The notes beneath the pieces were generated by a model, which was not told the DNA's origin, made no database searches, and saw only the letters and a program-made list of their open reading frames with translations. Made by a program: the position numbers and the translations under genes. From Streptomyces koelreuteriae (GTDB taxonomy: Bacteria > Actinomycetota > Actinomycetes > Streptomycetales > Streptomycetaceae): a stretch of 64,000 nucleotides of DNA. The first letter of the stretch is position 1. Every line of letters begins with the position of its first letter. Shown here in pieces: positions 24,924-35,154 of this stretch. The DNA is taken from positions 5,890,001 to 5,954,000 of the forward strand of contig NZ_CP075896.1 in the NCBI RefSeq assembly GCF_018604545.1. The letters run 5' to 3'.

Positions 24924-25946
24924 ATGACCGACACCCCCACCCTCCCCGCCGTCAGCCGCGAGTGGCACCTGGCGAGCCGCCCCGTCGGCTGGCCGAAGCC
25001 CGAGGACTTCGCCTTCGTCGAGGCGGAGATTCCGCAGCCCGGCGAGGGACAGGTCCTCGTGCGGAACAAGTACCTCTCCGTGGACCCGTACATGCGTGGC
25101 CGGATGAGTGACGCGAAGTCCTACGTCGCCCCGTTCGAGCTGGGCAAGGTCATGCAGGGCGGTGCCGTCGGCGAGGTCGTCGCCTCCAACGTCGACGGGC
25201 TGGCCGTCGGGGACCACGTACTGCACTTCCTCGGCTGGCGTGAGTACGCGGTCGTCGCCGCCAAGAACGCCGTGAAGGTGGACGCGGACGCCGCGCCGCT
25301 GTCGACGTACCTCGGTGTGCTCGGCATGACCGGCCTCACCGCCTACGCGGGCCTGCTGCGCACTGCCTCCTTCAAGGAGGGCGACACCGTCTTCGTGTCC
25401 GGCGCCGCCGGTGCCGTGGGCGGCCAGGTCGGGCAGATCGCCAAGCTGAAGGGCGCCTCGCGGGTCATCGGCTCCGCCGGGTCCGACGAGAAGGTGAAGC
25501 TCCTCGTCGAGGAGTACGGCTTCGACGCCGCCTTCAACTACAAGGACGGGCCCGTGAGCGAGCAGCTCCGCGCCGCCGCCCCGGACGGGATCGACGTCTA
25601 CTTCGACAACGTCGGCGGTGACCACCTGGAGGCCGCCATCGGCTCCCTCAACCAGGGCGGCCGGATCGCCGTCTGCGGCATGATCTCCGTCTACAACAAC
25701 ACCGAGCCCGCCCCGGGCCCGCGCAACCTCGCCCGTCTGATCGCGACCCGCGGCCGTATCGAGGGCTTCCTGGTCGGGGACCACTACGACCTTCAGCCCG
25801 AGTTCGTGCGCGAGGTCGCCCCCTGGGTCGCCTCCGGTGAGCTGAAGTACCGCGAGACCGTCGTCGAGGGCATCGAGAACAACCTCGAGGCGTTCATGGG
25901 CGTGCTGCGCGGCGACAACACCGGGAAGATGATCGTCAAGCTCTGA
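24924..25946 (+). CDS. NADP-dependent oxidoreductase (prostaglandin/leukotriene reductase-like MDR)
   Basis: A 340-aa zinc-free medium-chain dehydrogenase/reductase of the CurA/PTGR1 group, which reduces alpha,beta-unsaturated ketones, aldehydes or quinones. Typical motifs are SVDPYMRGRM (about residue 57), GAVGEVV, YLGVLGMTGLTAYAGL and the NADP loop VSGAAGAVGGQVGQIAKLKG. There are no zinc-binding cysteine clusters. The ATG follows GAGGA. Position next to a MarR gene and before ohr suggests detoxification of electrophiles from lipid peroxidation. The call is firm at family level; the substrate is unknown. Confidence 0.93.
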   Translation: MTDTPTLPAVSREWHLASRPVGWPKPEDFAFVEAEIPQPGEGQVLVRNKYLSVDPYMRGRMSDAKSYVAPFELGKVMQGGAVGEVVASNVDGLAVGDHVLHFLGWREYAVVAAKNAVKVDADAAPLSTYLGVLGMTGLTAYAGLLRTASFKEGDTVFVSGAAGAVGGQVGQIAKLKGASRVIGSAGSDEKVKLLVEEYGFDAAFNYKDGPVSEQLRAAAPDGIDVYFDNVGGDHLEAAIGSLNQGGRIAVCGMISVYNNTEPAPGPRNLARLIATRGRIEGFLVGDHYDLQPEFVREVAPWVASGELKYRETVVEGIENNLEAFMGVLRGDNTGKMIVKL

Positions 25947-26040
25947 CGCCTTCTGTTGGTTTTCGGTATGCGGTAAGTTTTTTCCGAATCCGCTCGGCCC
26001 GGGCGCGAGCCGCGGCGGACGACCGAAGGAACACAACCGC

Positions 26041-26460
<420 letters not shown>

Positions 26461-26477
26461 CCTCAGTCGTTGCGTAC

Positions 26478-26516
26478 GCGGAGGCCGCACCCCTGGACGT
26501 GGGGTGCGGCCTCCGC
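26478..26516. terminator. Bidirectional 15-bp hairpin terminator
   Basis: GCGGAGGCCGCACCC (26478-26492) pairs perfectly with GGGTGCGGCCTCCGC (26502-26516). It separates the tail-to-tail ohr and serine hydrolase genes. Confidence 0.85.
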
Positions 26517-26528
26517 CCGTGCCCGGGG

Positions 26529-27674
26529 TCAGGAGGCGAGCGCCGCCCTGTGGATCGCCCGCGCCAGGCGGTCGTTCTCCGGGGCCGCCCCGCCGGGGAA
26601 CGCGAACCGGCGGCGCGTGTAGCCGTAGGCGAGGCCGCTCCACGGGTCCGCGAAGGACTGCGAGCCGCTCGCGCCGCTGTGCCCGATCGTCCCCGCGCCG
26701 AGGAACGGGTGCCACGTGTCAGCCGTCGTCTGGAAGCCGAGGCCGAACGACTTGTGGGCCCGTGCCACCAGGTCGTGGCCGACGGAGTGGAACTGGCCGA
26801 ACTCCGCGACCGTGTCCGGCTTCAGCAGCGGCGCCTGCTCGCCCAGACCGCTGATCGCCGCCGCGTACATCCCGGCCAGGCCCCGCGCGGACGCCACCCC
26901 GCCCACCGACGCCGGGCCCTTGGCGCGGACCAGCGGCATGTTGGGCAGCGAGGCCAGGTCGGTCGGCTCGCTCGCGTTGCGGTTGAAGGCGATCGAGGCG
27001 AGCGTGTGCGGGCCCGTCGGCGTGGCGTCGAGGAGGGCCTGCTGCTCCGGGGTCGGGATCATCGGCTGGGTGCTGCGGAAGCGGGGTTCCTGAGGGGCCG
27101 GCAGTCCGAGGTGGAAGTCCAGGCCGTACGGGGTCCGGACGCGCTCCTGGTAGATCTCCTGGAGCGTGCGGCCCGTGGCACGGCGTACCACCTCACCGGC
27201 CAGGGCGCCGGCGACCAGCGCGTGATAGCCGAACGCCGTGCCGGGACGCCAGAACGGCCGCTGGTCGGCGAGGCGTTCGGCGAGCTGACGGTCGTCGGCC
27301 AGCTCCGCCAGGCTGAAGCCGGTGTCCGTGCCGACCACGCCCGCCCGGTGCGCGAGCAGATCCCGCAGGGTCAGCTCGCCCTTGCCCTCGGCCGCGAACT
27401 CCGGCCAGTAGTACGTCACCTTGCGGTCCGGTTCGAGTGTGCCGTCCTGCACGAGGAGAGCCACGACCAGGTAGGCGGCGCCCTTCGTGGACGAGAACAC
27501 GCCGTAGAGGGCGTCCGCCTCGGTCCCCGCCCACAGGTCCACGACCTTCCGGCCCCGCACGTAGGCGCACAGCTGGCCCTCGTAGTCGGGCCGTTCCCCG
27601 GCCACGAACGCGGCGAACTCCTCGCGTACCCCCTCGAAGCCGTCGGCTACGGTGCCGTGGATCTCTTGCGTCAT
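26529..27674 (-). CDS. Serine hydrolase of the beta-lactamase/EstB family
   Basis: A 381-aa penicillin-binding-protein-fold esterase. The catalytic SxxK is in VFSSTKGAAY (about residue 88), the Tyr motif lies in FGYHALVAG, and the third motif is HSGASGSQSF near the C terminus. There is no signal peptide, so a cytosolic esterase or lactonase role is more likely than cell-wall or beta-lactam hydrolysis. Its start overlaps the stop of the M14 peptidase gene by 4 bp (ATGA), so the two are co-translated. The pairing is unusual and gives no clear pathway. Confidence 0.92.
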   Translation of the reverse strand: MTQEIHGTVADGFEGVREEFAAFVAGERPDYEGQLCAYVRGRKVVDLWAGTEADALYGVFSSTKGAAYLVVALLVQDGTLEPDRKVTYYWPEFAAEGKGELTLRDLLAHRAGVVGTDTGFSLAELADDRQLAERLADQRPFWRPGTAFGYHALVAGALAGEVVRRATGRTLQEIYQERVRTPYGLDFHLGLPAPQEPRFRSTQPMIPTPEQQALLDATPTGPHTLASIAFNRNASEPTDLASLPNMPLVRAKGPASVGGVASARGLAGMYAAAISGLGEQAPLLKPDTVAEFGQFHSVGHDLVARAHKSFGLGFQTTADTWHPFLGAGTIGHSGASGSQSFADPWSGLAYGYTRRRFAFPGGAAPENDRLARAIHRAALAS

Positions 27675-30247
27675 CCGTTCTCCTCATCTGAACCGCTGTG
27701 TGCCACTGTGAACAATGCCCTCGCCACCTGCGGGAATTCCCCCTTGGGGTGGTCCCGGAAGAGGGGTTCGGTGCCGAACAGGGCCGTCCTGCCGCCGCTG
27801 ACCACCGAGGCCTGCCCCGCAGCCGCCGAGGGGCCGCCGGTGCCGTCCCGGAGGGGACGCCAGTGCCCGGAGACGAGCGGATTCCCGGTCGCGTACGACT
27901 GCTCCTCGCGCACACCCGGGCCGAGGTCGGTGAACCACAGCGGGGCGTAGACGAAGGTGTGCGCGGGGGCGTCCTGGGTGAGGCGGCCCGAGTTCACCGC
28001 GCGTACGACGCCGTTGGCGTCCGGGTTGCCCTCGACCGGCTTGACGGCCAGCAGATCCGCCGCCGCGTTCAGGGCCGCTCCCGTCGCGCCCCGGCCGACC
28101 AGGCCGTGACCGTCGAGGAAGGCGTCCAGGGCCTTGCGGGCGGGGGAGGTGAGGGCGGCGTGGTCCAGGCCGGCGGAGACGAACAGCACGTCCGTGCCGG
28201 ACCAGTCGAAGCCCGCGTTCAGGACGCCCGTCGAGACCGGTGTGACGTCGAAGCCCATCTCCCGCAGGGCGAACAGCTCACCCGGGGTGACGGCGGCGGC
28301 GACGCGCAGGCGGTGCAGGGGCGTCTCGCCCTTGAGTCGCGTGGCCGTGAAGGAGACGTCGTGCGCGCGGGCGGCGGTGAGCGCCGCGCGGCGTGCCGAC
28401 GCCGGGACGATCGCGCTGCCGTCCCGGGCCTGCCGGACCGGGACTCCCTGCCCGAGGAGGGAGTTGAGGGCCGCGATCTCGCGCGGGTCGGTCAGGCGCA
28501 GACGCAGGGTGCCGTGCGCGGGCACGTGGGCGACGGGTGCGGCCTCGGTGACCGGGCGCAGGGGCGCGCCCCGCAGGCTGCCCGAGGTCACCCGCTCGAC
28601 GGTGGCGCCCCACAGCCGGCCCAGGCTCCAGCCGGAGATGTCGTACATCACGGACACCTTGTCGCTGATGTCCCGGCCGTCGGCCAGCAGGACGTTCGCC
28701 ATGCCGCGCTTGGGCTGGCGCAGGTCGACGACGTACGAACCCTCGGGATACGTCCGTCCGGCGAGGCGGAAGGGGCGGGTGGCGCGGGTGACGCGGACGT
28801 CGTTGGCGAGGAGATGGTCGACGAGGCGGGCGGCGGCCGGGGCCGAGCGCTGGGTGCGGGAGTCGCCGGGCGGGATGACGTAGGCGCGCGGGAAGTCGGT
28901 GGTGTAGACGTCCTCCGGGCCGATGCCGGGGACGCCGGGGACCGTCCTCGGTGAGACCGGCACCTGCGGGGCGCCGGCCGCGCCGCGGCGGAAGGTCTCG
29001 ATCTGGTCGGCGACGAGGGTGGCGCGGTGCTCGCGGACGTGGTTCAGGGTCGCGCGGACGGCCGCGCCCGCCACGGCCGTGTTGACCGCAGAGCGGCGGC
29101 GCAGCTCCGGGACGAGGAGGGTGTCGTACTCCTCGTTGTTCACCGCCAGCGGGATCTCCACCGTGTGGGCGGCGACCGTGCCGTGGAAGGCCGCGTACTG
29201 CGGGGTGAAGATCGGCGGCCAGTCGTCCCAGCCCTCCTCCTGGTCGCGGAACGGGATCTGCGCCGGTTCCACACCGTCCTTCGCGGGCGTGTAGCCGAGG
29301 GCGTTGACGGCGGACTCCATGCCGAGGGCGTTGGCGTAGGAGTTCTTCAGGAAGAGGTCGTACTCGTAGTTCTCGCCGTGCGGGGGAGTGGTCGGCTCGA
29401 TGAGCGTGCCGTTGACGTAACCGTGCAGGTCGAGCAGGACGGCCGGCTGCTTGTCCAGCTCGATCTGCCGCATCACGCGGCTCTCGGGCTGGGAGGCCGT
29501 GACGAAGTCGCGGTTCAGGTCGAAGCCGTTCGCGTTGGCGCGGGTGCCGGCGATACGGCCGTCCGGGTTGGCCGTGACGTTGAAGTACAGGCGGCTGTGC
29601 GCGAGGAGCTCCCTGGTCGCCGCGTCCTTGGCCGTCGCGAGCCGCTCGATGACCTTCAGGGAGGCGTCCGTGCCCTCCCACTCGTTGCCGTGGATGTTGC
29701 TGTTGACGAAGACCGGGGCCTTGTACGCGCGCTTGATCTCACGGGACTTCGCGGCCGTGGCGGGCGCGTTCTCGATCAGTGCGCGCATCCGCTCCTGGGC
29801 GCGGGCCTGGCGGGTGGTCTCCGGGGCGGTGACGGTGACCAGGTAGAGCCGGTGGCCGCCGGCCGAGCGGCCGGTCACCTCCACGCTGACGCGGTCGCCG
29901 AGGCGTTGCAGGGCGTTCAGCTTCGGGGCGATCGCGTGGTACGGGGTGAGCCCCAGCTTCAGGGACTTGTCGCCGGGGTTCTCCGGGCCGGGGGAGAGGA
30001 CCTGGCGGCGCGGATAGCCGCGGGTGGCGGTCGCGGGGGCGGGGGAGGTCTCGTCGGCCAGGGCGCGTCCGGCCGCGCTGGCGGGTGCCCGGGCGGCCGC
30101 GCGGTCGTCGACGGCGGCGCCCTCCCGGACGACGGGCTTCGGGTCCGCGCCGGCGGCGTGCGGGGCGAGCAGGGGTAAGCCCGCCGTCGCGAGACCGAGG
30201 GTGACGATCAGTACAGGTCTCGCAGGAACGGTTCTCGTGGTGCGCAC
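27671..30247 (-). CDS. Secreted zinc carboxypeptidase, M14 family
   Basis: An 858-aa exported metallopeptidase. A Sec signal (about residues 1-34, PVLIVTLGLATAGLPLLAPHAAGA) is followed by a pro-region and the M14 catalytic domain at about 95-420: zinc ligands in NIHGNEWEG (His and Glu) and later LDLHGYVNG (His), the substrate motif NVTANPDGR, and a Glu in HTVEIPLAV that fits the general base position. The remaining 400 residues form additional domains. It should cleave C-terminal residues from peptides outside the cell. The GTG start follows AGGAGGAGG. It leads a two-gene unit with the serine hydrolase. Confidence 0.92.
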   Translation of the reverse strand: MRTTRTVPARPVLIVTLGLATAGLPLLAPHAAGADPKPVVREGAAVDDRAAARAPASAAGRALADETSPAPATATRGYPRRQVLSPGPENPGDKSLKLGLTPYHAIAPKLNALQRLGDRVSVEVTGRSAGGHRLYLVTVTAPETTRQARAQERMRALIENAPATAAKSREIKRAYKAPVFVNSNIHGNEWEGTDASLKVIERLATAKDAATRELLAHSRLYFNVTANPDGRIAGTRANANGFDLNRDFVTASQPESRVMRQIELDKQPAVLLDLHGYVNGTLIEPTTPPHGENYEYDLFLKNSYANALGMESAVNALGYTPAKDGVEPAQIPFRDQEEGWDDWPPIFTPQYAAFHGTVAAHTVEIPLAVNNEEYDTLLVPELRRRSAVNTAVAGAAVRATLNHVREHRATLVADQIETFRRGAAGAPQVPVSPRTVPGVPGIGPEDVYTTDFPRAYVIPPGDSRTQRSAPAAARLVDHLLANDVRVTRATRPFRLAGRTYPEGSYVVDLRQPKRGMANVLLADGRDISDKVSVMYDISGWSLGRLWGATVERVTSGSLRGAPLRPVTEAAPVAHVPAHGTLRLRLTDPREIAALNSLLGQGVPVRQARDGSAIVPASARRAALTAARAHDVSFTATRLKGETPLHRLRVAAAVTPGELFALREMGFDVTPVSTGVLNAGFDWSGTDVLFVSAGLDHAALTSPARKALDAFLDGHGLVGRGATGAALNAAADLLAVKPVEGNPDANGVVRAVNSGRLTQDAPAHTFVYAPLWFTDLGPGVREEQSYATGNPLVSGHWRPLRDGTGGPSAAAGQASVVSGGRTALFGTEPLFRDHPKGEFPQVARALFTVAHSGSDEENG

Positions 30248-30390
30248 GTGTACCTCCTCCTGGGCTTACTGAGATCGGTACGGCGAGGTGTACCGGTTCG
30301 ACTCAACGGCAACAAGTGCGCGTCGGTGTCACCGCTGACCCGGATGGCCCCTGCGGAGGGCGTCCGGGCCTGCCCCGATAGGGTTTTCCC

Positions 30391-31224
30391 ATGCGCGATC
30401 TCGGGGTGGGCTTCCAGTACCTGCTGAAGGGCCAGCGATGGGTGGCCCGGCACGGCAAGCAATACGGCTTCGGGCTGCTCCCGGGCCTGATCACCCTGGT
30501 CCTGTACGCGGCGGCGCTGGTCGCGCTGGCGCTGTGGGGCCAGGACGCCGTCACCTGGGCGACGCCGTTCGCCGACGACTGGTCCAGCCCCTGGCTCGGG
30601 CTCTTCCGCGGCTTCCTGACCGCCGTGCTGTTCGCCCTCGCCCTGCTCCTCGCCGTCGTCACCTTCACCGCGGTGACGCTGCTGATCGGGCAGCCCTTCT
30701 ACGAGAGCCTCTCCGAGAAGGTCGACCGGGACGTGTCCCCCGACGGCCACGCCCCCGAGTCGGACCTGCCGCTCTGGCGCGAACTGTGGATCTCCGGCCG
30801 CGACAGCCTGCGCATCGTGGTGCGGGCCGCCCTGTGGGGTGTGCTGCTCTTCGCCTGCGGTTTCATCCCGGTGATCGGCCAGACGGCCGTACCGGTGCTC
30901 GGGTTCTTCGTCACCGGGTTCTTCCTGACCGAGGAGCTGACCGCCGTCGCCCTCCAGCGCCGGGGCGTCGACCTGCGCACCCGCCTGGGCCTGCTCCGCT
31001 CCCGCAAGACCCTGGTCTGGGGCTTCGGCACGCCGCTGGCCGCGGCCTTCCTGGTGCCGGTCGTCGCGGTGTTCCTGATGCCGGGCGCGGTCGCGGGAGC
31101 CACCCTCATGGCTCGGGAACTGCTCGGTGAGGACATTCAGGAGGGTGGCTCCGCCGTGGAGGGCGACGGGGACGTCAGCTCTCTTCCGCAGCCGCCTTCA
31201 GGATGGCCCGCACCTGGGCGATGA
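30391..31224 (+). CDS. EI24-domain membrane protein
   Basis: A 277-aa integral membrane protein of the EI24/CysZ-like family, with four main hydrophobic segments (about residues 33-55, 72-105, 150-180 and 215-245) and the family motif IGQPFYESLSEKVD. Role in bacteria is unclear; CysZ relatives mediate sulphate uptake. The ATG has no ribosome site and follows a -10-like TAGGGT (30379-30384) by six bases, so the mRNA is probably leaderless. Its last 50 bp overlap the 3' end of the pyroglutamyl-peptidase-like gene on the other strand. Confidence 0.88.
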   Translation: MRDLGVGFQYLLKGQRWVARHGKQYGFGLLPGLITLVLYAAALVALALWGQDAVTWATPFADDWSSPWLGLFRGFLTAVLFALALLLAVVTFTAVTLLIGQPFYESLSEKVDRDVSPDGHAPESDLPLWRELWISGRDSLRIVVRAALWGVLLFACGFIPVIGQTAVPVLGFFVTGFFLTEELTAVALQRRGVDLRTRLGLLRSRKTLVWGFGTPLAAAFLVPVVAVFLMPGAVAGATLMARELLGEDIQEGGSAVEGDGDVSSLPQPPSGWPAPGR

Positions 31225-32407
31225 TGTCCAGCCGGTTCCGCACGAACTCCGGGTCGGTGACCTCGGTGGTGTTCCCGGCGCCGAACTGGAGCACGGGCGT
31301 GTGCACATGCCCGCCCGGCAGCCGGTCGTGCAGCCCGAGCCGGTCCCGCAGCAGCGTCGCCCGGTAGGCGATCTCGTTGGAGAGGTAGTCCCCGCCGCCG
31401 CCCTGCCGTGCGGTCGAGCCGGGGGTCGGCCCGTCGGGGCGTACGACGGGCTGGGTGCCGCCCGCCGGGATCTCGGTGACGCTCGTGTTGTCGTACACGG
31501 GGAAGCGGCCGGTGTTCGCGTCGACGATCGCCCGGTAGGGCAGCGTGGTCGTCGTCCACTGCGGCTGTGAGGCCGGGTCGGTCACGGGGACGGTCTCGGT
31601 ACGGCCGATGGTGTCGTTGTCCCCGAAGCCGCCCCGCCAGGCCCCGTTGGTCCGCTCGATGTCGAACTTCCCGACCCGGCCCTGGCTCACGGTCGTGAAC
31701 AGGTCGACCTTCGGCAGATACGGCCGCAGCGTCCGCTCCACCGTCCCCTCCGTGAAGTCCTGCCAGCGCACCGGGAACACGGCCGTCTCGATCCGGGCCG
31801 GGCCGTCCGCCGTCTCGATGACCGTGCCGTCGAGGGCGAGCGCGGTGGCGCCGGACGGGTTGGAGATACGGATGTCCCGGTCCAGGGTGAACGGGTCGAA
31901 GCCGGTGAGCAGGATCCGCTTCAGGCCCTTGCCGTGCGGATACCGGATGGCGTTCTGGCCGCGTGAGGTGCGCTCCAGCTCGTCCAGCAGCGCGGCCCGC
32001 TGTCCGTCCGTCAGCCCGAACTCCGGCTCCCAGGTCCGCACTTCACGCGTCATGCCGAGGCGGGCCCAGTACAGCGGCCGGTCGTCGTCCCGGCTCAGAT
32101 CACCGACCGCCGGTCCACGCCCCTGCGCCCGGTCCACCGCACGCCGCCAGAGCTGCGCGCCCTCGGCCGCGACGGCCCGGCGGGCCTCCCCGTAGGACCG
32201 GGCCCCGTCCAGCGCCCGGACCAGCCGCGGGGCCACGGTGTCGAACCCGGAGCGGCGCAGGATCTCCTGCGGGACCGCCTTGCCGAGCCGCTGCTCCTCG
32301 ACGGTGGGAGCGGGGGCCGTCTCGGCGGCGCTCGCGGTGGTGGGGGTGGTGAGACCGGTCAACAGGGCGAGACCGAGGACGCCGAGGCGAACGCGTATGG
32401 AATTCAA
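31175..32407 (-). CDS. Secreted C15 (pyroglutamyl peptidase-like) protein lacking the catalytic Cys
   Basis: A 410-aa exported protein. A signal peptide (residues 1-28, LGLALLTGLTTPTTASAAE) precedes an N-terminal region of about 120 aa and a peptidase C15 fold: ILLTGFDPF, the Glu site in GKFDIERTNGAW, the site normally occupied by Cys in GGGDYLSNEIAYR (Ser here) and the His in GGHVHTPVL. True pyroglutamyl peptidases have Cys in Y-x-C-N, so this one is either inactive or uses Ser. The only usable start is TTG at 32407 without a ribosome site, since an in-frame stop lies just upstream. It diverges from the GH3 gene and overlaps EI24 tail to tail. Confidence 0.83.
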   Translation of the reverse strand: MNSIRVRLGVLGLALLTGLTTPTTASAAETAPAPTVEEQRLGKAVPQEILRRSGFDTVAPRLVRALDGARSYGEARRAVAAEGAQLWRRAVDRAQGRGPAVGDLSRDDDRPLYWARLGMTREVRTWEPEFGLTDGQRAALLDELERTSRGQNAIRYPHGKGLKRILLTGFDPFTLDRDIRISNPSGATALALDGTVIETADGPARIETAVFPVRWQDFTEGTVERTLRPYLPKVDLFTTVSQGRVGKFDIERTNGAWRGGFGDNDTIGRTETVPVTDPASQPQWTTTTLPYRAIVDANTGRFPVYDNTSVTEIPAGGTQPVVRPDGPTPGSTARQGGGGDYLSNEIAYRATLLRDRLGLHDRLPGGHVHTPVLQFGAGNTTEVTDPEFVRNRLDIIAQVRAILKAAAEES

Positions 32408-32615
32408 GGAGGTTCAGGCCTTCCGTCACGGTGGGGGTACTGCGGTGGCGTGGTGCCGGACGGCCGCAGTATCGCGTGACGGGAGTGATCTACGCCATGG
32501 GTGCTCAGTCGGTGCTCTCGTTTGCCTTGGGCTCAACTATTGGTCGCCGTCCCGAGTCCTTCGCATTCTGCCGAGGCAGGATGAGGACGTACTCGACTGC
32601 AACGAGGAGGCCGGC

Positions 32616-35069
32616 GTGGCGGATACAGCACAGGCGATGCAGGACGCGGCCCGCGAGGCCGCCGTCGAGGCGGCTCTCGGCAAGCTCGATCTGGACGCCA
32701 AGGCACGGCTGCTGGCCGGGCGGGACATGTGGAGCCTGCCCGCGCTGCCGGAGGTGGGGCTGGGCTCGCTGGTGATGTCCGACGGCCCGATCGGCGTCCG
32801 CGGGGTGCAGTGGAGCGCCGACGATCCCTCCGTCGCGCTGCCCTCACCGACCGCCCTCGCCGCCACCTGGGACCCCGGACTCGCGTACCGGGCAGGGGTG
32901 CTGCTGGCGCAGGAGGCCCGCCGCAAGGGCGTCCATGTCCTGCTCGCCCCCACGGTCAATCTGCACCGCTCCCCGCTCGGCGGCCGTCACTTCGAGGCCT
33001 ACAGCGAGGACCCGTACCTCACGGGCCGGATCGGCACGGAGTACGTCCGGGGCGTCCAGTCCGGCGGCGTCGGCACCACCGTCAAGCACTTCGTCGCCAA
33101 CGACGCCGAGACCGACCGCCTCACGGTGAACAACCTGGTGAGCGAACGCGCCCTGCGCGAGCTGTACCTCGCCCCCTTCGAGGCGATCGTCGAGAACGCC
33201 CACCCCTGGGGCATCATGACCGCCTACAACTCCGTCAACGGCACGACGATGACCGAGCACCACCACCTGGTCAACGAGGTCCTGCGCGGCGAGTGGGGCT
33301 TCGACGGGATCAACGTCTCCGACTGGACCGCCGCCCGCTCCACCAGCGGCGCCCTCGCCGGCGGCCTGGACATCGCGATGCCCGGCCCGCGGACCGTCTA
33401 CGGCGAGGCCCTCGCGCAGGCGGTCCGGGACGGCGAGGCGGACGAGGCCCAGGTCGACGAGGCCGTCCGCCGCGTCCTGCGCCTGGCCGCCCGGGTCGGC
33501 ATCCTGGACGGCGTCGAACCGGTCGTCACCGCACCGCCCGCGCCCGTCGACGGCGAGGCGCTCGCCCGCGAGATCGCCCGCCGCTCCTTCGTCCTCGTCC
33601 GCAACGAGCGTGGCGCGCTGCCGCTGAGGCCCGGCAGCGTCGCGCTGATCGGAGCCGCCGCCCGCGACGCCCGCGTCCTCGGCGGCGGCTCCGCCACGGT
33701 CTTCCCCGCCCGGACCGTCTCCCCGCTCGACGGCCTCACCGCCGCCCTCCCCGACGGCGGCCTCACCTACTCCCTCGGCGCCGACCCGAACACCGAACTC
33801 CCCGTCGCCGACCCGGGCTTCGCACTGCGCGCCGTCTGCCGCGACAGCGACGGCACCGTCCTCGGCACCCGCTCGGCCCCCAGCGGCCACATCCAGTGGA
33901 TGGGCGACGACCTGCCCGACGGCGTCACCCACGACACCCTGCACAGCGTCGAACTGACCGGCACCCTCACCCCGCGCGAAACCGGCACCCACACCCTCGG
34001 CTTCAAGGGGCTCGGCCCCTTCAGGCTGACCGTCGCGGGCACCACGTACTTCGACGACGTCCAGCGCCCCGCCGAGGACGGCGACCCCTTCGCCGCCTTC
34101 TTCGGCGCCCCGGTGCCCCACGCCCGCGTCGAACTCACCGCGGGCGAACCGGTCGAGGTCTCCCTCACCTACACCGTCCCGCCGCCCGACGGGCACCCCA
34201 TGCGGGTCATCGGCTTCACCCTCGCCCACCAGGACCCGCAGCGCGACCCCGACGAGCTGATCGCCGAGGCCGCCGCTGCCGCCCGCGCCGCCGACACGGC
34301 CGTCGTCGTGGTCGCCACCACCGACCGCGTCGAGTCCGAGGGCTTCGACCGCACCGACCTGCGTCTGCCCGGCCGCCAGGACGACCTGGTCCGCGCCGTC
34401 GCCGCCGCCAACCCGAACACCGTCGTGGTCGTCAACTCCGGCTCCCCGGTGGAACTGCCGTGGCGCGACGACGTCGCCGCCGTGCTCCTGAGCTGGTTCC
34501 CCGGCCAGGAGGGCGGCGCGGCCCTCGCCGACGTCCTCACCGGCGCCCACGAGCCCGGCGGCCGCCTGCCCACCACCTGGGGCTCCCTGACCGACGCCCC
34601 GGTCACCCAGGTCGTGCCGGAGGACGGCGAACTCCCCTACGAGGAGGGCGTCTTCATCGGCTACCGCGCCTGGGAGCAGCAGGGCCGCACCCCCGCCTAC
34701 CCCTTCGGCCACGGCCTCGGCTACACCGACTGGACCTACGAGTCGGTCGAGGTCGCCGGGAGCGCCGAAGGGACCACCGCGACGGTCCGCCTCCGCAACA
34801 CCGGCGACCGCCCCGGCCGCGAGACCGTCCAGCTCTACCTCGCCCCGAGCGAGCCCGGCCCCACCCGCCCGGCACGCACGCTGGCCGGCTTCGCGAGCGT
34901 CGAGGCCGCACCCGGCGAGACCGTCGAGGCGACGGTCGTACTGCCGCGCCGCGCCTTCGAGACCTGGGACGAGACGAACGCCTCGTGGTCGTTTGTGAAG
35001 GGTTCGTACGAGATCCAGGTGGCGCGCTCGATCACCGACCGCAGGATCACGGCGACGATTAACGTCTGA
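32616..35069 (+). CDS. Beta-glucosidase-type hydrolase, GH3 with PA14 insert
   Basis: An 817-aa cytosolic glycoside hydrolase. Domain order: GH3 barrel (about 20-310) with nucleophile Asp236 in INVSDWTAA, substrate residues in KHFVANDAETDR; GH3 C-terminal alpha/beta sandwich split by a PA14 domain (about 405-510, ending GTTYFDDVQRP); ESEGFDRTDLRLPG; and a C-terminal fibronectin-III-like domain (about 715-810). It should release glucose or another beta-linked sugar from oligosaccharides entering the cell. The GTG at 32616 follows GAGGAGG; the longer open frame upstream lacks homology. TACTGCGG (32438) and CCGCAGTA (32464) form inverted arms in the upstream region. Confidence 0.94.
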   Translation: MADTAQAMQDAAREAAVEAALGKLDLDAKARLLAGRDMWSLPALPEVGLGSLVMSDGPIGVRGVQWSADDPSVALPSPTALAATWDPGLAYRAGVLLAQEARRKGVHVLLAPTVNLHRSPLGGRHFEAYSEDPYLTGRIGTEYVRGVQSGGVGTTVKHFVANDAETDRLTVNNLVSERALRELYLAPFEAIVENAHPWGIMTAYNSVNGTTMTEHHHLVNEVLRGEWGFDGINVSDWTAARSTSGALAGGLDIAMPGPRTVYGEALAQAVRDGEADEAQVDEAVRRVLRLAARVGILDGVEPVVTAPPAPVDGEALAREIARRSFVLVRNERGALPLRPGSVALIGAAARDARVLGGGSATVFPARTVSPLDGLTAALPDGGLTYSLGADPNTELPVADPGFALRAVCRDSDGTVLGTRSAPSGHIQWMGDDLPDGVTHDTLHSVELTGTLTPRETGTHTLGFKGLGPFRLTVAGTTYFDDVQRPAEDGDPFAAFFGAPVPHARVELTAGEPVEVSLTYTVPPPDGHPMRVIGFTLAHQDPQRDPDELIAEAAAAARAADTAVVVVATTDRVESEGFDRTDLRLPGRQDDLVRAVAAANPNTVVVVNSGSPVELPWRDDVAAVLLSWFPGQEGGAALADVLTGAHEPGGRLPTTWGSLTDAPVTQVVPEDGELPYEEGVFIGYRAWEQQGRTPAYPFGHGLGYTDWTYESVEVAGSAEGTTATVRLRNTGDRPGRETVQLYLAPSEPGPTRPARTLAGFASVEAAPGETVEATVVLPRRAFETWDETNASWSFVKGSYEIQVARSITDRRITATINV

Positions 35070-35092
35070 CCGGGACGCGTTCCCCACTGAGC

Positions 35093-35128
35093 AGCCCCGG
35101 TCCGGGACCTGACCCCTGGACCGGGGCT
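35093..35128. terminator. Hairpin terminator between GH3 and galM genes
   Basis: AGCCCCGGTCC (35093-35103) pairs perfectly with GGACCGGGGCT (35118-35128); the genes are tail to tail. Confidence 0.8.
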
Positions 35129-35154
35129 CGTGAGTTCTTGTCCGAGCCCCTGAT

